Positions 10,659 through 22,376 are shown, counted from the first letter of the stretch. The stretch is 64,000 nucleotides of DNA from Solanum dulcamara (GCF_947179165.1 NC_077244.1:11100449-11164448), one strand, 5' to 3'. Translations and numbers: made by a program. Notes: generated from the letters alone by a model not told the origin.

Positions 10659-10733
10659 CATTTAAAATTTATTGGATGAGCCTTTTATGGAATAAGAATC
10701 TCTAGTACTCTAAACGATCTAAAGGGTTGTTAC
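10659..10733 (-). repeat. LTR-start direct repeat, right copy
   Basis: This matches 9281-9356 over about 75 bp. On the minus strand it starts 'TGTAACAACCCTTTAG' and then runs directly into the RT coding remnant at about 10656, marking a deletion junction. Confidence 0.7.
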
Positions 10734-10967
10734 ACTAAATTGAAATAACACCATATTGATAATCTAATGAAATAAACCTGCTTATTTACTTGTAGTTTCA
10801 GGTGTGATTGTTCATTGTGAATGTAATTGTGCATGTTGTTATGTGATTTTTGGATAGATCAGGTACTACATTGCTACAGAGTATTAATGGTTGGCTTGGG
10901 TGCCACCACTTGTATGATTTATTAATGGTTGGCTCGAGTACCGCATAGTACACTATCAGTTTGTGTG
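10734..10967. other. Flank of element B, possibly an F-type LTR remnant
   Basis: Non-coding. 'tattaatggttggct' occurs twice (about 10881 and 10921) with 'gggtgccac' and 'cgagtaccgc', vaguely like the GGGTGTCAC minisatellite of LTR F (37915-38035). If so, this is the left half of an F-like LTR split by element B, with the right half at 26185-26481. The similarity is weak. Confidence 0.3.
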
Positions 10968-13492
10968 TGTAATGACCTAGTTGGTTATTTTTAGAAATTT
11001 GCATGAAATAACCATTTTACCCCTTTCGATACTAATCTCGAGTCATTTTTGAGTGGTTTGTGAAATTTATTTTGAATTTTGAGAGAAAAATTGTTATATG
11101 TGGAAATTTTAGAGTTTGAAAGACTAAAGTTGTTAAAAAGTAGTTTTCGGTGTCTTTTGGAGTTTTGAGGCTTGGAATAGAATTCTATCAATTCAATTAG
11201 CTTTGAAATATAGAATTCGGTCTTAGAGAGTTGTTGATTTTATATTTGGAGTTATTTTGTGGAATTGAGGTCCTATGTTGATAATTTGTTTAGATTTTTG
11301 CCTCTGGGTTGATTTTGGTCAACATTCGGGGCTTGGATACTCAGATCAGATTTTTGACAGTTTCGTTGGATTTGGAGGATGATTTTAGGTCTAACGGATG
11401 TCTTGGTTGATTTTAAGAGAAAGCTTGATTTGGTATTTTGAGCCTTAAGTTGGTTTAGTTGTAACTTTCACGAGTTTCAAGTCAAGAAGACTTTGAATCT
11501 ATATTTCGACGATTCCATTGAGTTCAGAACAACGAATTTAGTAGAATAGCACGTGTGATTTTTATGCACGGGATTCAAAAAATAAATTCCAAAGGTCCAT
11601 TCAGAGTATGTTTGAACTTTGTGAAAGTTTATGTGATTCTAGTGCCTCTAACCTCACAAAAGCAAGAGGGTGGTTGCTTTTGCGAAGACCCTTCGCTTTC
11701 CTGAGGGTCTAGTATTTTTGGGGATCACTTAAGTAGGTATCGCGAAAGCGACCCAGATCCAACTTTCGCAATACCTGAGGAGGGTTTATGGACACTGAAA
11801 TTTTGGGGTTTAACCCCATTTCCCCATTTTGAGTTTTGGAAAATCCTTTGAGGTGATTTTGAAGAAATATTTTTCGGTGAATTAATTGAGTAAGTGTTTG
11901 TGACCCTAAATCTTCAATTCTCCATTATTAATAGTGATTTTAACATCAAAAATTAGGATTTTAATGGGAAAAATATGAGGTTTTCAAGAACTTTAGTTTT
12001 AAAAAAAAATGGTGATTTTGAGTTGAATACAACTTCAATTTAGAAATAATTTTCACCATTGGATTCCAAATACTTTGGGTAACTTATTTATGTAACAATT
12101 TTGAGATTCAAACCTTAATTTTGAAAAAAGGTTTTTGAGTTGAATTGACCTATTTATTAAAACTGTGTGTGTTATGGATGTTGTTAGTTTTTAGAATATC
12201 ATTGTGATTACTTGTTTGACAAGATTGTGTTGATTTGGTTACCATTAGGAAGGAAATATCTCAAGCCTTGGATTAATTTGTGATTGATTAAGGAAACTGA
12301 ACCTCTGAGCCCTTGTAAACCTTATAGAATCTTACAACCTCTTTGTTGTATGTGTAGGGCAATAACGAGAATGAGGCGGTGGATTATCTACTCAAATTGA
12401 TTAAACTTAAATATAGAATGGGGTTGACGAAAAAGATAATGTATTGATAAGGATGTGTTGGGTAATGTGAATTGCCGTGATGTTGATATTGATGTGGTAG
12501 TTGAACAAATGTTTTGATAGCTTTGCTATGGTTGTGAATTACTTGAACTAGTTATTCTCTCATTATTTTGTGAACATGCCTATTTGTATCTGTTCAAGAA
12601 CACTGTGGTGAGATATGTTATTTTGATGCCGAGGTCATTGTCGGTGAGTAATATTCATGCTGAGATCATTATCGGTGAGTGTTATTGATGTCGAGGTCAT
12701 TGCTAGTGAGAGATATTGATTTCAAGGTCATTACTAGCGAGAGATATTGATATCGAGGTCAATACTAGTGAATGTTGTTGATGCCGAGGTCTTTACCAGC
12801 AAGTATACAGAATTAGGGGTGCTCTCAATGACTTCTTTTTATAAATTGTACATGATAATCTTCATACCGTGTTTGTCTGTTTCTCGATACTTGTGATAGA
12901 TAAATATGAGGCTTGAGAATAGTGAGTTGTAATGATTAGACTGTGATTATAAAACTTGTGAACTGTTTCTTGTGAACAATTAAGTTGGACTATTGTTTGT
13001 GCAGGTTGTAGTTATAGTAGTTCGATTGGGATGGCAGGAGTTCTCATATTTTATCTAGATTTATTTTGTTATTGGGTTACTTGCTGAGTATTGTATTATT
13101 GGTACTCATTTCTTTCTTTTATACTTGTGTAGGTTCCGAGCTTGGATCCGTGTGTTAATTTTCTTCATCTTTCTTCCTAGGATTATTGAGGAGACGTTGA
13201 GAGTTAGCTGTTTGTCATCTCGGCGGGCCTCTCTAGTTTCTTTACTTATGTTTTGTTCTATTTGAGAAATAAAGACATTAATACCTGTATTCATCTTTCA
13301 ATTCAGTATATATACTATTAGCTTGTACACATGCCAATAAGATTTTAGGGGTATTTGAAGAATGAATAAGGTTTTCGCGCTTATGTTATTATTATTGATT
13401 TATTTCCACACATATTTTATTTCTTGGTTTTTGGCTAACTTATCTTGTTGGAAAAAGATGAGTGCCATCACATCCATTCTTGGATCATGAAA
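10968..13492 (+). repeat. LTR B1 (5' LTR of element B)
   Basis: It begins 'tgtaatgacctag' and ends 'ggatcatgaaa', which corresponds to 'agatcgtgaca' in LTR B2. It aligns throughout with 23501-26184 and 56188-58874, for example at 'ctcgagtcatttttga', 'gtaacttatttatgtaa' and 'gttattattattgatt'. It is about 160 bp shorter than the other two, mostly because its internal minisatellite has six units instead of ten. Open frames within it are chance frames. A U3 promoter is expected in an LTR, but no convincing TATA position can be singled out. Confidence 0.8.
12619..12804 (+). repeat. Minisatellite in LTR B1 (6 units of ~30 bp)
   Basis: Degenerate tandem units follow the pattern 'tattgatgycgaggtcatt' plus about 11 further bases ending in 'gtgagtgt' or 'gtgagaga'. 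Six units are countable. The same array has ten units in LTRs B2 and B3. Confidence 0.85.
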
Positions 13493-13495
13493 AAA

Positions 13496-13509
13496 TGGTA
13501 TTAGATCCC
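13496..13509 (+). other. Primer binding site of element B (decayed)
   Basis: 'tggtattagatccc' lies 3 bp inside the LTR end. The canonical plant initiator-Met tRNA PBS is TGGTATCAGAGCC. The C-to-T change and the G-to-T change show decay. Confidence 0.65.
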
Positions 13510-13559
13510 CATTTTCATAGGTCTCACATATGTACAAGCTAAGTCTAAGTATAGTCTCG

Positions 13560-14925
13560 AGGATTGGTACGGAGACGTCTGTACTTATCTTTGAAAGGCT
13601 ATGAAGACTGTTAGAAAAATTTATCTTAATTCATTTTTTCTTATCATGGGTGATTACCTTACCTAGTACTGAGTTGCCATGTTATTTAGGCAGATGCCGA
13701 TGACTAGAGCTTCTATTTCAAGTGGTAGATGAGAGAAAGTCCTCGAGGAAGTTACTAAGACATTAATTTAAGGTAAGGGTAGGGCCTAATCTAGAGGTCA
13801 TGCTCGTGGAGTGGCATCAGCTAGAGGTCGTGCTTGTGGAGTGGCACCATCTAAGGGTCATGCTAGAAAGGTCTCCCCAGAGCTATAGATGGAGATTTAT
13901 AAGGACCAGGTTCCTCTTGAGTTTGCGGCTCCCTTGTTTAAGGGAACTCTGTTTAGGATGTTGGGTGTACTAGAGAGATTTTCTTAGGATGGTGCGGTAG
14001 ACACACCTCAGGGTTCTCAGATAAGAGTAGGGGTGCAAACCTCGGGTCATCAAGGTCTGGTTGATTTGGTTTCTTATCAGTTCAAGGATGTTGCTAATGT
14101 CTGGTACAACCAGTGAGAATAAAGTAGAGGTGAGGATGCAGAGCCTGCTATTTGGGATGAGTTCAAGGGAGCTTTCCTTAAGCATTTCTTTCCTTGAGAA
14201 ATTAGGGAAACAAAAGTGAAAGAGTTCATGAATTTGAAGTAAGAAGGTTTGATAGTAAATGAGTATAGTCTGAAGTTCATCTAACTTTTCAGATATGCTC
14301 CAGAGATGATCCCGGATATGAGATAAAGGATGCGAAAGTTTGTCTCCGACTTGGGCAAATATATGAAGAAAGAGTGTAAGGCATCACTACTAATTTCTAA
14401 CATGGACATTTCCCGGTTGATGGTATATGCTCAGCAAGTAGAGGATGATAAGAGGAAAAACAAGGAAAAGCACTTGAGCAAGAAGGCAAAATCAGTTGGG
14501 CATGAGAATAAACTGAGGCAAAGTAAGGGCAACATGTCCTTCTTTTAGAGGAGGTCTTCCAACTATGCTCCATGGGCGGCAAGTGCACCTGCGCTGCATA
14601 GTAGGTATGATTTACAGGTACAGAGTCACCAGAATTTCAGAGCCCAAGGTTCTCAATCCAAGGCCAGTGTGACTCAAGGTTCAAAGGGAAAACCACCTTG
14701 TGGCAAGTATGGTAAGCTCCACTTGGGAGAGTGCAAAGATGGGAAGAATAGTTGTTATAAATATAGCCAAATAGGCCAGTTTCAGAGGGAGTGTCCAACA
14801 TGGGGAAATATAGTCCAGTCTTTTACTACAGTGCCCCCACCTAGAGGTAATCAGAGGGGTACTACTTCGGGTATGGGCGGAGGTACAAACCGTCTATATG
14901 CCATGGGTAGTCATTAAGATTAGGA
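13560..14925 (+). pseudogene. Gypsy gag remnant with degenerate zinc knuckle
   Basis: Fragments in several frames give a Retrotrans_gag domain at about 14090-14320 ('AIWDEFKGAFLKHFFP', 'FMNLK', 'EYSLKF'). A long open piece at 14330-14548 follows ('VSDLGKYMKKECKASLL', 'YAQQVEDDKRK'). At 14669-14917 lies the Gly-rich nucleocapsid region with knuckle traces: the second knuckle reads 'CYKYSQIGQFQREC', so a Cys is Tyr and the His is Gln. Upstream, 13790-13870 repeats 'ctagaggtcatgctcgtgg' in an Arg/Gly-rich N-terminal region. Gag forms the particle and binds element RNA; the stops and lost knuckle ligands make this copy inactive. Confidence 0.8.
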
Positions 14926-14929
14926 GAAG

Positions 14930-15345
14930 TCCCCAGATGTTGTGACGGGTATGATTCAAGTCTTTACTCTTGATTGTTATATTTTGATTTATCGGGGTGC
15001 CACCTTATCCTTTGTATCTCCATATGAGGCTAGTAGATTTGATAAAATTCCAGAGTGTTTTCTTGAGCCTTTCAGTGTATCTACTCTGGTTGGTGAGTCT
15101 AGCTTAACTAAGAGGGTCTATAGAGATTGTGAGGTATCTATATATCACAAGGATACCATGGCTGACTTAGTTGAGTTAGACATGGTTGATTTTGATGTAA
15201 TTCTTGGCATGGACTGGTTATATGCTTGTTATGCCTCTGTTGGTTGTAGAACTCAAATTGCTAAGTTTAATTTTCCAAATGAGCCTGTCTTAAAGTGGAA
15301 AGGTAGTATTGTTGGGCCTAAGAGTAAGTTTATCTCCTAACTTAG
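14930..15345 (+). pseudogene. Gypsy aspartic protease remnant
   Basis: The open segment 14942-15340 contains the retropepsin-like pattern. The catalytic D-S-G triplet is altered: the frame reads 'IYRGATLSFVSPYEASRF', so the catalytic Asp-Ser is lost. The C-terminal 'DFDVILGMDWL' at about 15187-15220 is intact. Protease normally cleaves the Gag-Pol polyprotein. It sits directly between gag and RT as in the family. Confidence 0.82.
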
Positions 15346-16780
15346 GGATATAAAGGTGATCTCTAAAGGGTGTATTTATCAAATCGTTAGAGTTAAAGAT
15401 GATAGTATTGAGTTTCCTAGTCTTGACTCTGTCCCAATTGTAAATGAGTTTCTTGAAGTGTTTCCTGAGGATCTACCTGGAGTCCCTCCTGATAGAGAGA
15501 TTGAATTTGGAATTAATGTTCTTCTGATATGCAGCCTATCTCTATTCTGCCATATAGAATAGCTCCTACTGAATTGAAAGAACTAAAAGAACAGCTGAAA
15601 GATCTCCTAGACAAGGGATTCATTAGGCTGAGTATCTCACCTTGGGGCGCTCCATTCCTATTCGTGCAAAAGAAATATGGGTTATTGAGAATGTGCATTG
15701 ATTATCGTCAACTAACAAGGTCACCATAAAGAACAAGTATCCCCTTTCCAGGATAGATGATCTATTTGACCAGCTTCAGGGTGCCACTTATTTCTCAACG
15801 ATAGATCTCAGATCAGGCGACCGCTAGTTCAAGGTGAGAGAATGTGACATACCAAAGTCTACTTTCCTAACCAAGTATAGTTACTTTGAGTTTCTGGTTA
15901 TGTCATTTGGTTTGACCAAGGCTCCTACAACATTTCTTGATAATAGAGTGCTGAAACAGTATTTGGACATATTTATAATTGTATTTGTAGATAATATATG
16001 GATCTATTCGAGGAATGAGGTAGAACATGGCAATCATCTCATAATTGTCCTTCCAACTCTTAAGGACAAGGAGCTGTATGAGAAATTTTCCAAATAGAAG
16101 TTCTAGCTTGCGACTGTGGCATTCTTAGTCCATATCATTTTTGAAAGCAGTATACGAGTTGAATCCCAAAAGATTGAAGCGGTTAAAAATTGGTCAAGGC
16201 CCACATCGCCGACTGACTTAAGGAGTTCCTTGGGTTTGGCTGGCAACTACCGTAGATTTGTTGAAGGATTCTCATCCATATATTCACCATTGACTAAGAT
16301 AACTCAAAATAAGGTCAAGTTTCAATGGTCAGATGCTTGTGAGAAGAGTTTCCAAGAGTTGAAAACTAGGTTGACTACTGCTCCAGTACTATCTCTAGCT
16401 GAGGGAATAGAGGGTTTTGTGATTTATTGTGATGCATCTAGAGTTGGATTGGGATGTGTGTTGATCCATAAGGGAAAAGTTATAGCTTATGCTTCAAGAC
16501 AACTCAATATACATGAGAGAAACTACCTAACTCACGACCTTGAGTTGGCAGTCATAGTATTTGCTCTCAAGATTTGGCGTCACTATCTTTATGGAGTGCA
16601 TGTCAATGTGTTCATAGATCATAAGAGCCTACAATATGTGTTTACTCAGGGAGAGCTGAACCTGAGGCAGAGAAGATGGCTTGAGTTGCTCAAAGATTAT
16701 GATAATGAGCATTCTCTACCACCCAAGTAAAGTAAATGTTCTTGCTGATACTCTTAATAGGTTATCTATGGGGAGAACTG
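15345..16780 (+). pseudogene. Gypsy reverse transcriptase and RNase H remnant
   Basis: The linker 'FLEVFPEDLPGVPPDREI' (15450-15510) leads into RT: '[18 protein letters not shown]', '[17 protein letters not shown]' (about 15613-15670), 'MCIDYRQL' and 'FSTIDLRSG' (first catalytic Asp present). '[18 protein letters not shown]' follows in the next frame. The dyad is FVDN (codons 15987-15995), Asp to Asn. The segment 16116-16730 holds the RT thumb/connection ('[18 protein letters not shown]') and an RNase H domain ('[13 protein letters not shown]', '[20 protein letters not shown]'). At least four frame changes and several stops separate these parts. Confidence 0.87.
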
Positions 16781-18345
16781 CCCATGTAGAAGAAGAAAAG
16801 AAAGAGTTGGCCAAAGAGGTGCATAGGCTCTCATGTTTGGGAGTTCAACTTATTGACTTAAGTAATAGTGGTACAGTCGTTAAGAATCGAGCTAAATCAT
16901 ATCTAGTAGCAGAGGTAAAGGGAAAGCAAGATCAGGACCCCATTCTCCTTCAACTGAAATACGAGGTTCACAAGTAAAAGGTAATGGTTTTTACCAAAGG
17001 AAGAGATATAGTGTTGAGGTATCAAGGGAGATTATGTGTTCCAAGCATTGATGACATTCGAGAGAGGACCATGGTAGAGGCCCATGACTGCATATACTCC
17101 ATCCATCCAGGTTCTACAAAGATGTACCATGACTTGAGAGAAGTATATTGGTGGAGTGGAATGAAGATGAATATAGAAGAGTTTGTGCCCAAGTGACCAA
17201 ACTGCCAATAAGTTAAAGTTGAGCACCAAAGCTCTTGTGGAGTAGCTAAGAATATAGAAATTTCAGAATAGAAGTAGAGGATGATCAACATGGACTTCAT
17301 TACAGGTTTGTCGCGGTCTTGCAGACAACTTGATAATATTTGGGTGATTGTAGATAAGATGACCAAGTCAGCCCATTTTTTGCTAGTTAAACTATGGACT
17401 CTGCAGAGGATTATGCCAGACTGTATCTTCGAGATATTGTTAGGATGCATGTAGTTTCTTTGTCTATCATCTCAAATAGGGAAGCTTAGTTCATTACTCA
17501 ATTTTGGAAGTCATTCCAGAAAGGTTTGGGTTAGAGAGTGAACCTTAGCATTGCTTTTCATCTGTAGATAGACAGCGAAGTAGAGTGTATGATACAGAAT
17601 TTGAAGGATATGTTGAAAGCCTGTGTCATCGACTTCAAAGTTAATTGGGATGATCATTTACCTCTTATTGAGTTTGCGTACAATAATAGCTTCCATTCGA
17701 GCATTCAGATAGCTCCCTCTGAAGCTTTGTATGGGAGGAGATGTAGATCGCTGATTAGTTGGTTTAATGTTGGTTAAACTGAGTTGATCAGGCCATACTT
17801 GGTTCACCAAGCTATGGAGAAAGTAAAGATTATCCAGGAGAGGTTGAAAACTACTCAGAGTTGCCAGAAATCCTACACTGATGTTAGGAGGAGAGATTTG
17901 AAGTTTGAATTGCACGATTAGGTATACTTGAAAGTCTCACCCATGAAGGGTGAAATGAGATTTTGAAAGAAATGAAAGCTTAGTCCCTGCTATATTGGTC
18001 CTTATCATATTATGAAAAAGGTTGGTAACATAGCATATGAATTAGAGTTGCCCCCAGAGTTAATAGTTATTCACCCCGCATTTCACAACTCTATACTCAA
18101 GAAGTGTTTGGGAGATCCATCATTTATTGTCTAGACTAAGAGCATTGGGGTGAAAGAGAAGTTGAGTTATGAAGAGATCCCAGTTTAGATTCTTGATCGT
18201 TAGGTTCGCAAATTGAGAATCAAGGAGGTAGCATCTGTCAAAGTTCTATAGGGGAATCAGTTTGTTAAAAAGTCTACATGGGAAGCTGAAAAGGATATGA
18301 AAGCTATATATCCTCATCTATTCATGCCCCCTACTGATGATGTTG
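16780..18345 (+). pseudogene. Gypsy integrase and chromodomain remnant
   Basis: The HHCC zinc domain is visible at about 17080-17210 ('HPGSTKMYHDLREVYWW', then 'CPK' with a stop and 'NCQ'). Core traces follow: 'NMDFITGL' with Asp near 17290 and '[17 protein letters not shown]' at about 17660-17710. The region 17990-18130 matches the integrase C-terminus ('CYIGPYHIM' and 'YELELPPEL' in pieces). Bases 18160-18330 match a plant chromovirus chromodomain ('KLSYEEIPV', 'RKLRIKEVASVKVL', 'STWEAEKDMKAIYPHLF'). Integrase inserts the cDNA and the chromodomain guides it to modified chromatin. Stops abound, so this copy is dead. The following PPT and LTR C show that this end belongs to element C. Confidence 0.82.
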
Positions 18346-18528
18346 ATGGTAATGTCCTTTTTTCCTATCTTTGATTTGAAATTCATTCCAAGTTCAGAAA
18401 TTGATATGTATTCCCGAGTCTGAGTAGTTGATTGTTCAAATATTTGAAGTTCTTGATTGTATTCATGCCTTGAGTTGACCCTTATCTTAGTCTTCATTTG
18501 AGAATGAATGATCCTAAGGGGGAGATAT
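18346..18528 (+). other. 3' UTR of element C with polypurine tract
   Basis: Non-coding sequence between the pol end and LTR C. The purine tract 'aagggggaga' at 18516-18525 lies 3 bp before the LTR start, as expected for plus-strand priming. The segment from about 18440 is the first part shared with the second series copy (53012 onward). Confidence 0.7.
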
Positions 18529-18640
18529 TATAACACCCCATGATATCCTAACCTAAACTAGGCTCGAGTATGATGAGAAAAATTAAGAAAAAGAACTAAC
18601 TTTGAGGACTACAAGTGTCCTCTATGATTTGTAGAGGGTT

Positions 18641-18666
18641 CTACGAGTCCTAGGGATGACTCGTAG
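18641..18666 (+). repeat. Perfect hairpin in LTR C1
   Basis: CTACGAGTC (18641-18649) and GACTCGTAG (18658-18666) form a 9-bp perfect inverted repeat with an 8-base loop. Degenerate versions recur at about 18823-18850 and 18987-19015, and in LTR C2 at about 53210-53234 and 53573-53600. Confidence 0.8.
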
Positions 18667-19126
18667 ATCTTGCCAACACTTAGTAAATTAAGGTATCATG
18701 GAAACCCTTCCTACGATTGCCTTTACGAGTCGTAGAAATGACTTGTAAAAGGCCCTGACACTTGATCAAAATTCTAAAGTCAAATGTCACTCCTATGAGT
18801 TGAATTGATAAGTCATCGAAGGTCCTACGAGTCATAGAAATGATCCATAGAGAAACTCCAGAGACTTAGAATTTCAGGCTTCTGAGAAACCCGCAGGATG
18901 AGTCATGTTTGTGATTCGTAGACCTGAGTTGTAGACCATCACCTTTTCCATCCCAGTTCCATGATGGAATATGATGACTCATGAAAGTTTCTATGAGTCA
19001 TAAAAATGACTCTTAGACCATCTATTTTAGTTTTAAAGAAGGGTATATTGGTCTTTCCCACCCTTCCAAAAAAAACCTAATGTTTTAGGACTATATTAAG
19101 TCCCTTATCAATAACTAGAACAAATT

Positions 19127-19870
19127 GAAGAAGAGAAGTTGAGGTAGAGGTCAAGAGGGTTCAAGAAGGCTAGAGTAGATGTGGAGGGTTCAACCCTCAA
19201 AGGTCCGGTTATTGTAGTAGTGGAAAGGGGGCAAGGTGGTAAATGGTTTGTGGGACAAGGTTCCACAAGTACTCCTCTTATAATATTCAACAAGGAAAAT
19301 AATGTTAACTCAATGGACCAATAGAAAATATTGGTGCCCAAGCTTTCCCCGCTTGCAAGAAGTGTGGAAGGACTCACAAGGGAGAGTTCTTAGCTGTCTC
19401 TAATGCATGCTTCAGGTGTGGCAAACTGGGTTATCATGCCCGAGATTATAGAGGTGGTGGTGGTAGTAGGACTGAATGCCAAATTGTCCAATGCACCAAC
19501 CACTTCTATGCTTTACATGGGAGGCAAGAGGGTGAGGAATCACTCATTGTTATTACCAGTATGTTAAAGGCTTTGCTTTTGATGTATATATATTGTTAGA
19601 TCAGGGTGCAAAATTTTCATTTGTTACTCCATTCCTAGAAAATAGGTTTGATGTGTCACCAAAAATTTTAGTAGAGCCTTATCTGGTGTCTGCCCCCATT
19701 GGTAAGTCGGCTGGTTCTAGAAAATTCTATATGGGTTGTCCCGTGTCTATCTTGTATAAAGTTGTTCCTTGTGATCTCATAGATCTTGACATGGTGGATG
19801 TTGACATTATACTTGGGATGGATTGGTTACATGCATCTTATGCTTCCATAGATTGTAGGACTCATTGAGT
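19127..19870 (+). pseudogene. Gypsy gag zinc-knuckle and protease fragment inside LTR C1
   Basis: Bases 19340-19460 give two CCHC-like knuckles ('ACKKCGRTHKGE' and 'CFRCGKLGYHARD', the latter with a complete CX2CX4HX4 spacing but its last Cys changed to Tyr). The segment 19593-19868 is a retropepsin-like domain: 'LDQGAKFSFVTPF' in place of the usual LDSGA, and 'DVDIILGMDWLHASY' at its end. A stop follows, and no RT. It is a piece of a gypsy element related to that at 13560-15345 but less decayed. It is absent from LTR C2, so it arrived or was recombined in after the two series copies split, or was lost from copy 2. Confidence 0.75.
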
Positions 19871-21220
19871 CAAATTACAATTCCCAAATTAGTCTTTTCT
19901 TGAGTTGAAGGGTCATGATTCGGTAGTCAAGGATAGTGTCATGATCCAAGCCTAGGGCCTAGACATGACATGATTAATGAAATACCCGTAGGTACCTCAC
20001 CTAACTCTCTTAGAATTCATTAAGCTTTTCATAGGTAATGACATACAATAAATCGTGGAAGAAAAAGGGGTAATGAGACTAAGGGAGATAACATAGAATA
20101 GAAATCGTAGGCAACATCTAACATCGTCTATTTGTCCAATAATACCTCTACTTTGTTTAGACTTGAAAGGGGATAAGATATGTCCCTATATCACCATCAT
20201 GATAACTATCCAAAAGTACCATAAGATAACTGAAAGTCTATACATGTAAATAGCAAGAAAAGGAAATGGAATATTATTCCCGGAACATGGGAACTCACCA
20301 ACTAAGTAGCCTTCAACGATCAAACTAGCCATATGGAGGAGAATATAGAGGAACGTCGGTCCCTACATGGTGATATTATGTAGGCAAAATATTGCGTTAG
20401 TACTTTAAATGTACTAAGTATGTGAGTATGCAATGCAATATATCATTATACAATAAGGTGTTGTAATGGACCATGCTAGAACCTTGCAATCGTTTGAAAT
20501 ACCTTTTGGAGTTATGAAGCTTAGTCAATGAAATATAAAAACCATCATGATCATAAAAGAAACTTAAACATTATAGATGTAATAATGAGTCATTATAAGA
20601 AACCATATACTTGCAAAGTACCATGAATTATTAATAAGTATACCATAAACAATTTGAAAGAAATCTTTAACTTTGTGAAAGTACATACTTTACTTTGTGA
20701 TAGATATAGTATACATCATATGATATATATTAAACATTGGAAGAGGGACCTTGTACCTTTGTTAAAGTGACAGTTAATCGACATAAACCATGTGAGCTAT
20801 AACATGGAATCCCGATGTTATCCCTACATCGGAAGAAAAGGGGGAGACTACTTGCCAAGGTAGACTCTATCATACCTAAGTGGATCCACTAAGCTATTAT
20901 GTGAACCGGGTACTCACCCCTAGTTCTTAGACTCGGGTACTCACCTCCAAGCCTTGATATTTTGGGTACTCACATCTTAGAGATTTGGGTATTTGCCTCT
21001 AACTCCTTTATACATATGGTGGCACGTAGTTCTAGGACATAGGTATTTTTCCCTAGTCCAATTTGGTGCTAGGTGAGCTCTCAATGGAATAGAAAAATCA
21101 TAAAACATAAAGTAAACCCCCTGAAATAGTTTAATATTTCAAAATAGTCATAACATATAGCTTGAGAATTCAAACAACACATTAGATAGAATAGCTCATT
21201 AAAACCTTTCATTTGATTCA
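19871..21220. other. Unclassified non-coding segment, LTR-like left edge
   Basis: It begins near 19938 with 'tgtcatgatccaagcctagg', similar in style to the outer edge of E-type LTRs ('tgtcatgacccaacc'), and contains repeated 'gggtactcac' phrases at about 20919-20975. It may be a solo or partial LTR in minus orientation, but no matching right terminus or second copy is present here. Confidence 0.35.
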
Positions 21221-22376
21221 AATATGTGAGAATTGTCCTTATTGACTTGTCTCAACTGAATGTTTTTATAATTGATTGTCTAAAACTTCTCCTAAATAAA
21301 TAATTGGTAAATTGATTGGTTGAGAGAATAACGGATAAGTTACACGAGTCCAATGGAGACTTATTGATTTAGTTTGATTTATATTGATTGTCTTATGAGA
21401 TTTGAGTCTTGGGAGGAGTATCGAGCACCGAGGTAAGAGTAAGTAATAACTTGAATCCAATAACTACATCGCCAAACATATGAGGGGATAAAACCATCAA
21501 GTCGGTATTTCCCAAATTATTATCTTGACATGATAGGACTTGATTGGTTTTAGATCCATGATTAATTGATTTGTTATTAACCTGGAAAGGTATTGGATGT
21601 ATGTGACAATAACATCGACTGATTAAGTGATGGATGTCAGATAAGAGAAACTCCCATATAGGTCTTGATAGTACTCTGATTGGATTAGATTGGATTGGCT
21701 TAGATCGGATTATCATAGAATTGAATGAATTGGATTGTACATGATTGGTCCTTGTCTAAATCTTATTCTTGTTTAGACTTAGAATATCTTGATTGAGCTG
21801 TTCACCTTTCTGATTTGAGATCTCTGAGTTAATTTGATTCTACCTTGATGCATGCTTCATTTTTCTATATTACATACTCGTACATTTCATGTATTGACGT
21901 CCATTTGGGCGTGCATCATTTTATGATGCAGAGAAGGGTACTAGATATCATCAATAGACACATAATTAAGGATCTATTCACATCCAGCTATTTGGTGAGT
22001 CCTCCCTACTTTAGGAGAATACCCCATTTATCTTTCTAGCTTTGAGTTTGGTTTTCTTCATTTGATTTGAGGTAGCCATAAACCTTTCATTGGAACCACT
22101 TAGACTATTGATAGAGGCTTCATAGACTAGATTATTGATGTTGTTTATTGGCTTTGTTATTGGCTAGTTTCATTTATACTAGTCCTATTGATTCGATTAA
22201 TTAGAAAGACTTGTTGGCCTTTGGCCTTATTTATGAGTAGTATCGTTAATGAGTTGAGTCTTCTACTGATAGAATATGATTGAATGAACGTGTGATTGGA
22301 CTAAGTAATTTTCTTGAGGATCAATAATGGTCTTTGAGTGCCAGCCACGTCTAGGGTACCCTCCCAAGATATGACA

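Larger units (their letters stand above)
9155..10733 (-). mobile_element. Ty3/gypsy internal-deletion derivative bounded by LTR-start repeats
   Basis: Two ~75-bp direct repeats (9281-9356 and 10659-10733) read on the minus strand as the beginning of an LTR: 'TGTAACAACYCTTTAGATCG', then 'TTCTTATTCCATAAAAGG'. Between them lies RT, RNase H and a chromodomain remnant in minus orientation. The right repeat is joined directly to the RT N-terminus, so the rest of the 5' LTR plus gag and protease are missing. The left copy seems to continue toward about 9155 as the 3' LTR. The whole unit is therefore a short deletion derivative of a chromovirus-type gypsy element. Confidence 0.6.
18529..22376 (+). 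repeat. LTR C1, interrupted by a foreign gag-protease block
   Basis: It starts 'tataacaccccatgatatcc' (TG changed to TA; LTR C2 at 53098 has TG) and ends 'gatatgaca' at 22376. Bases 18529-19115 align with 53098-53700 and about 21225-22376 with about 53930-55057. Between these, 19127-21220 has no counterpart in C2. Short palindromes of the type CTACGAGTC...GACTCGTAG stud the first 500 bp. Confidence 0.72.

Noticed and set aside
12619..12804. Regularly spaced ~30-bp repeats resembling a CRISPR array
   Set aside because: Whole units are repeated without unique spacers, no cas genes exist, and the context is a plant LTR. It is a minisatellite.
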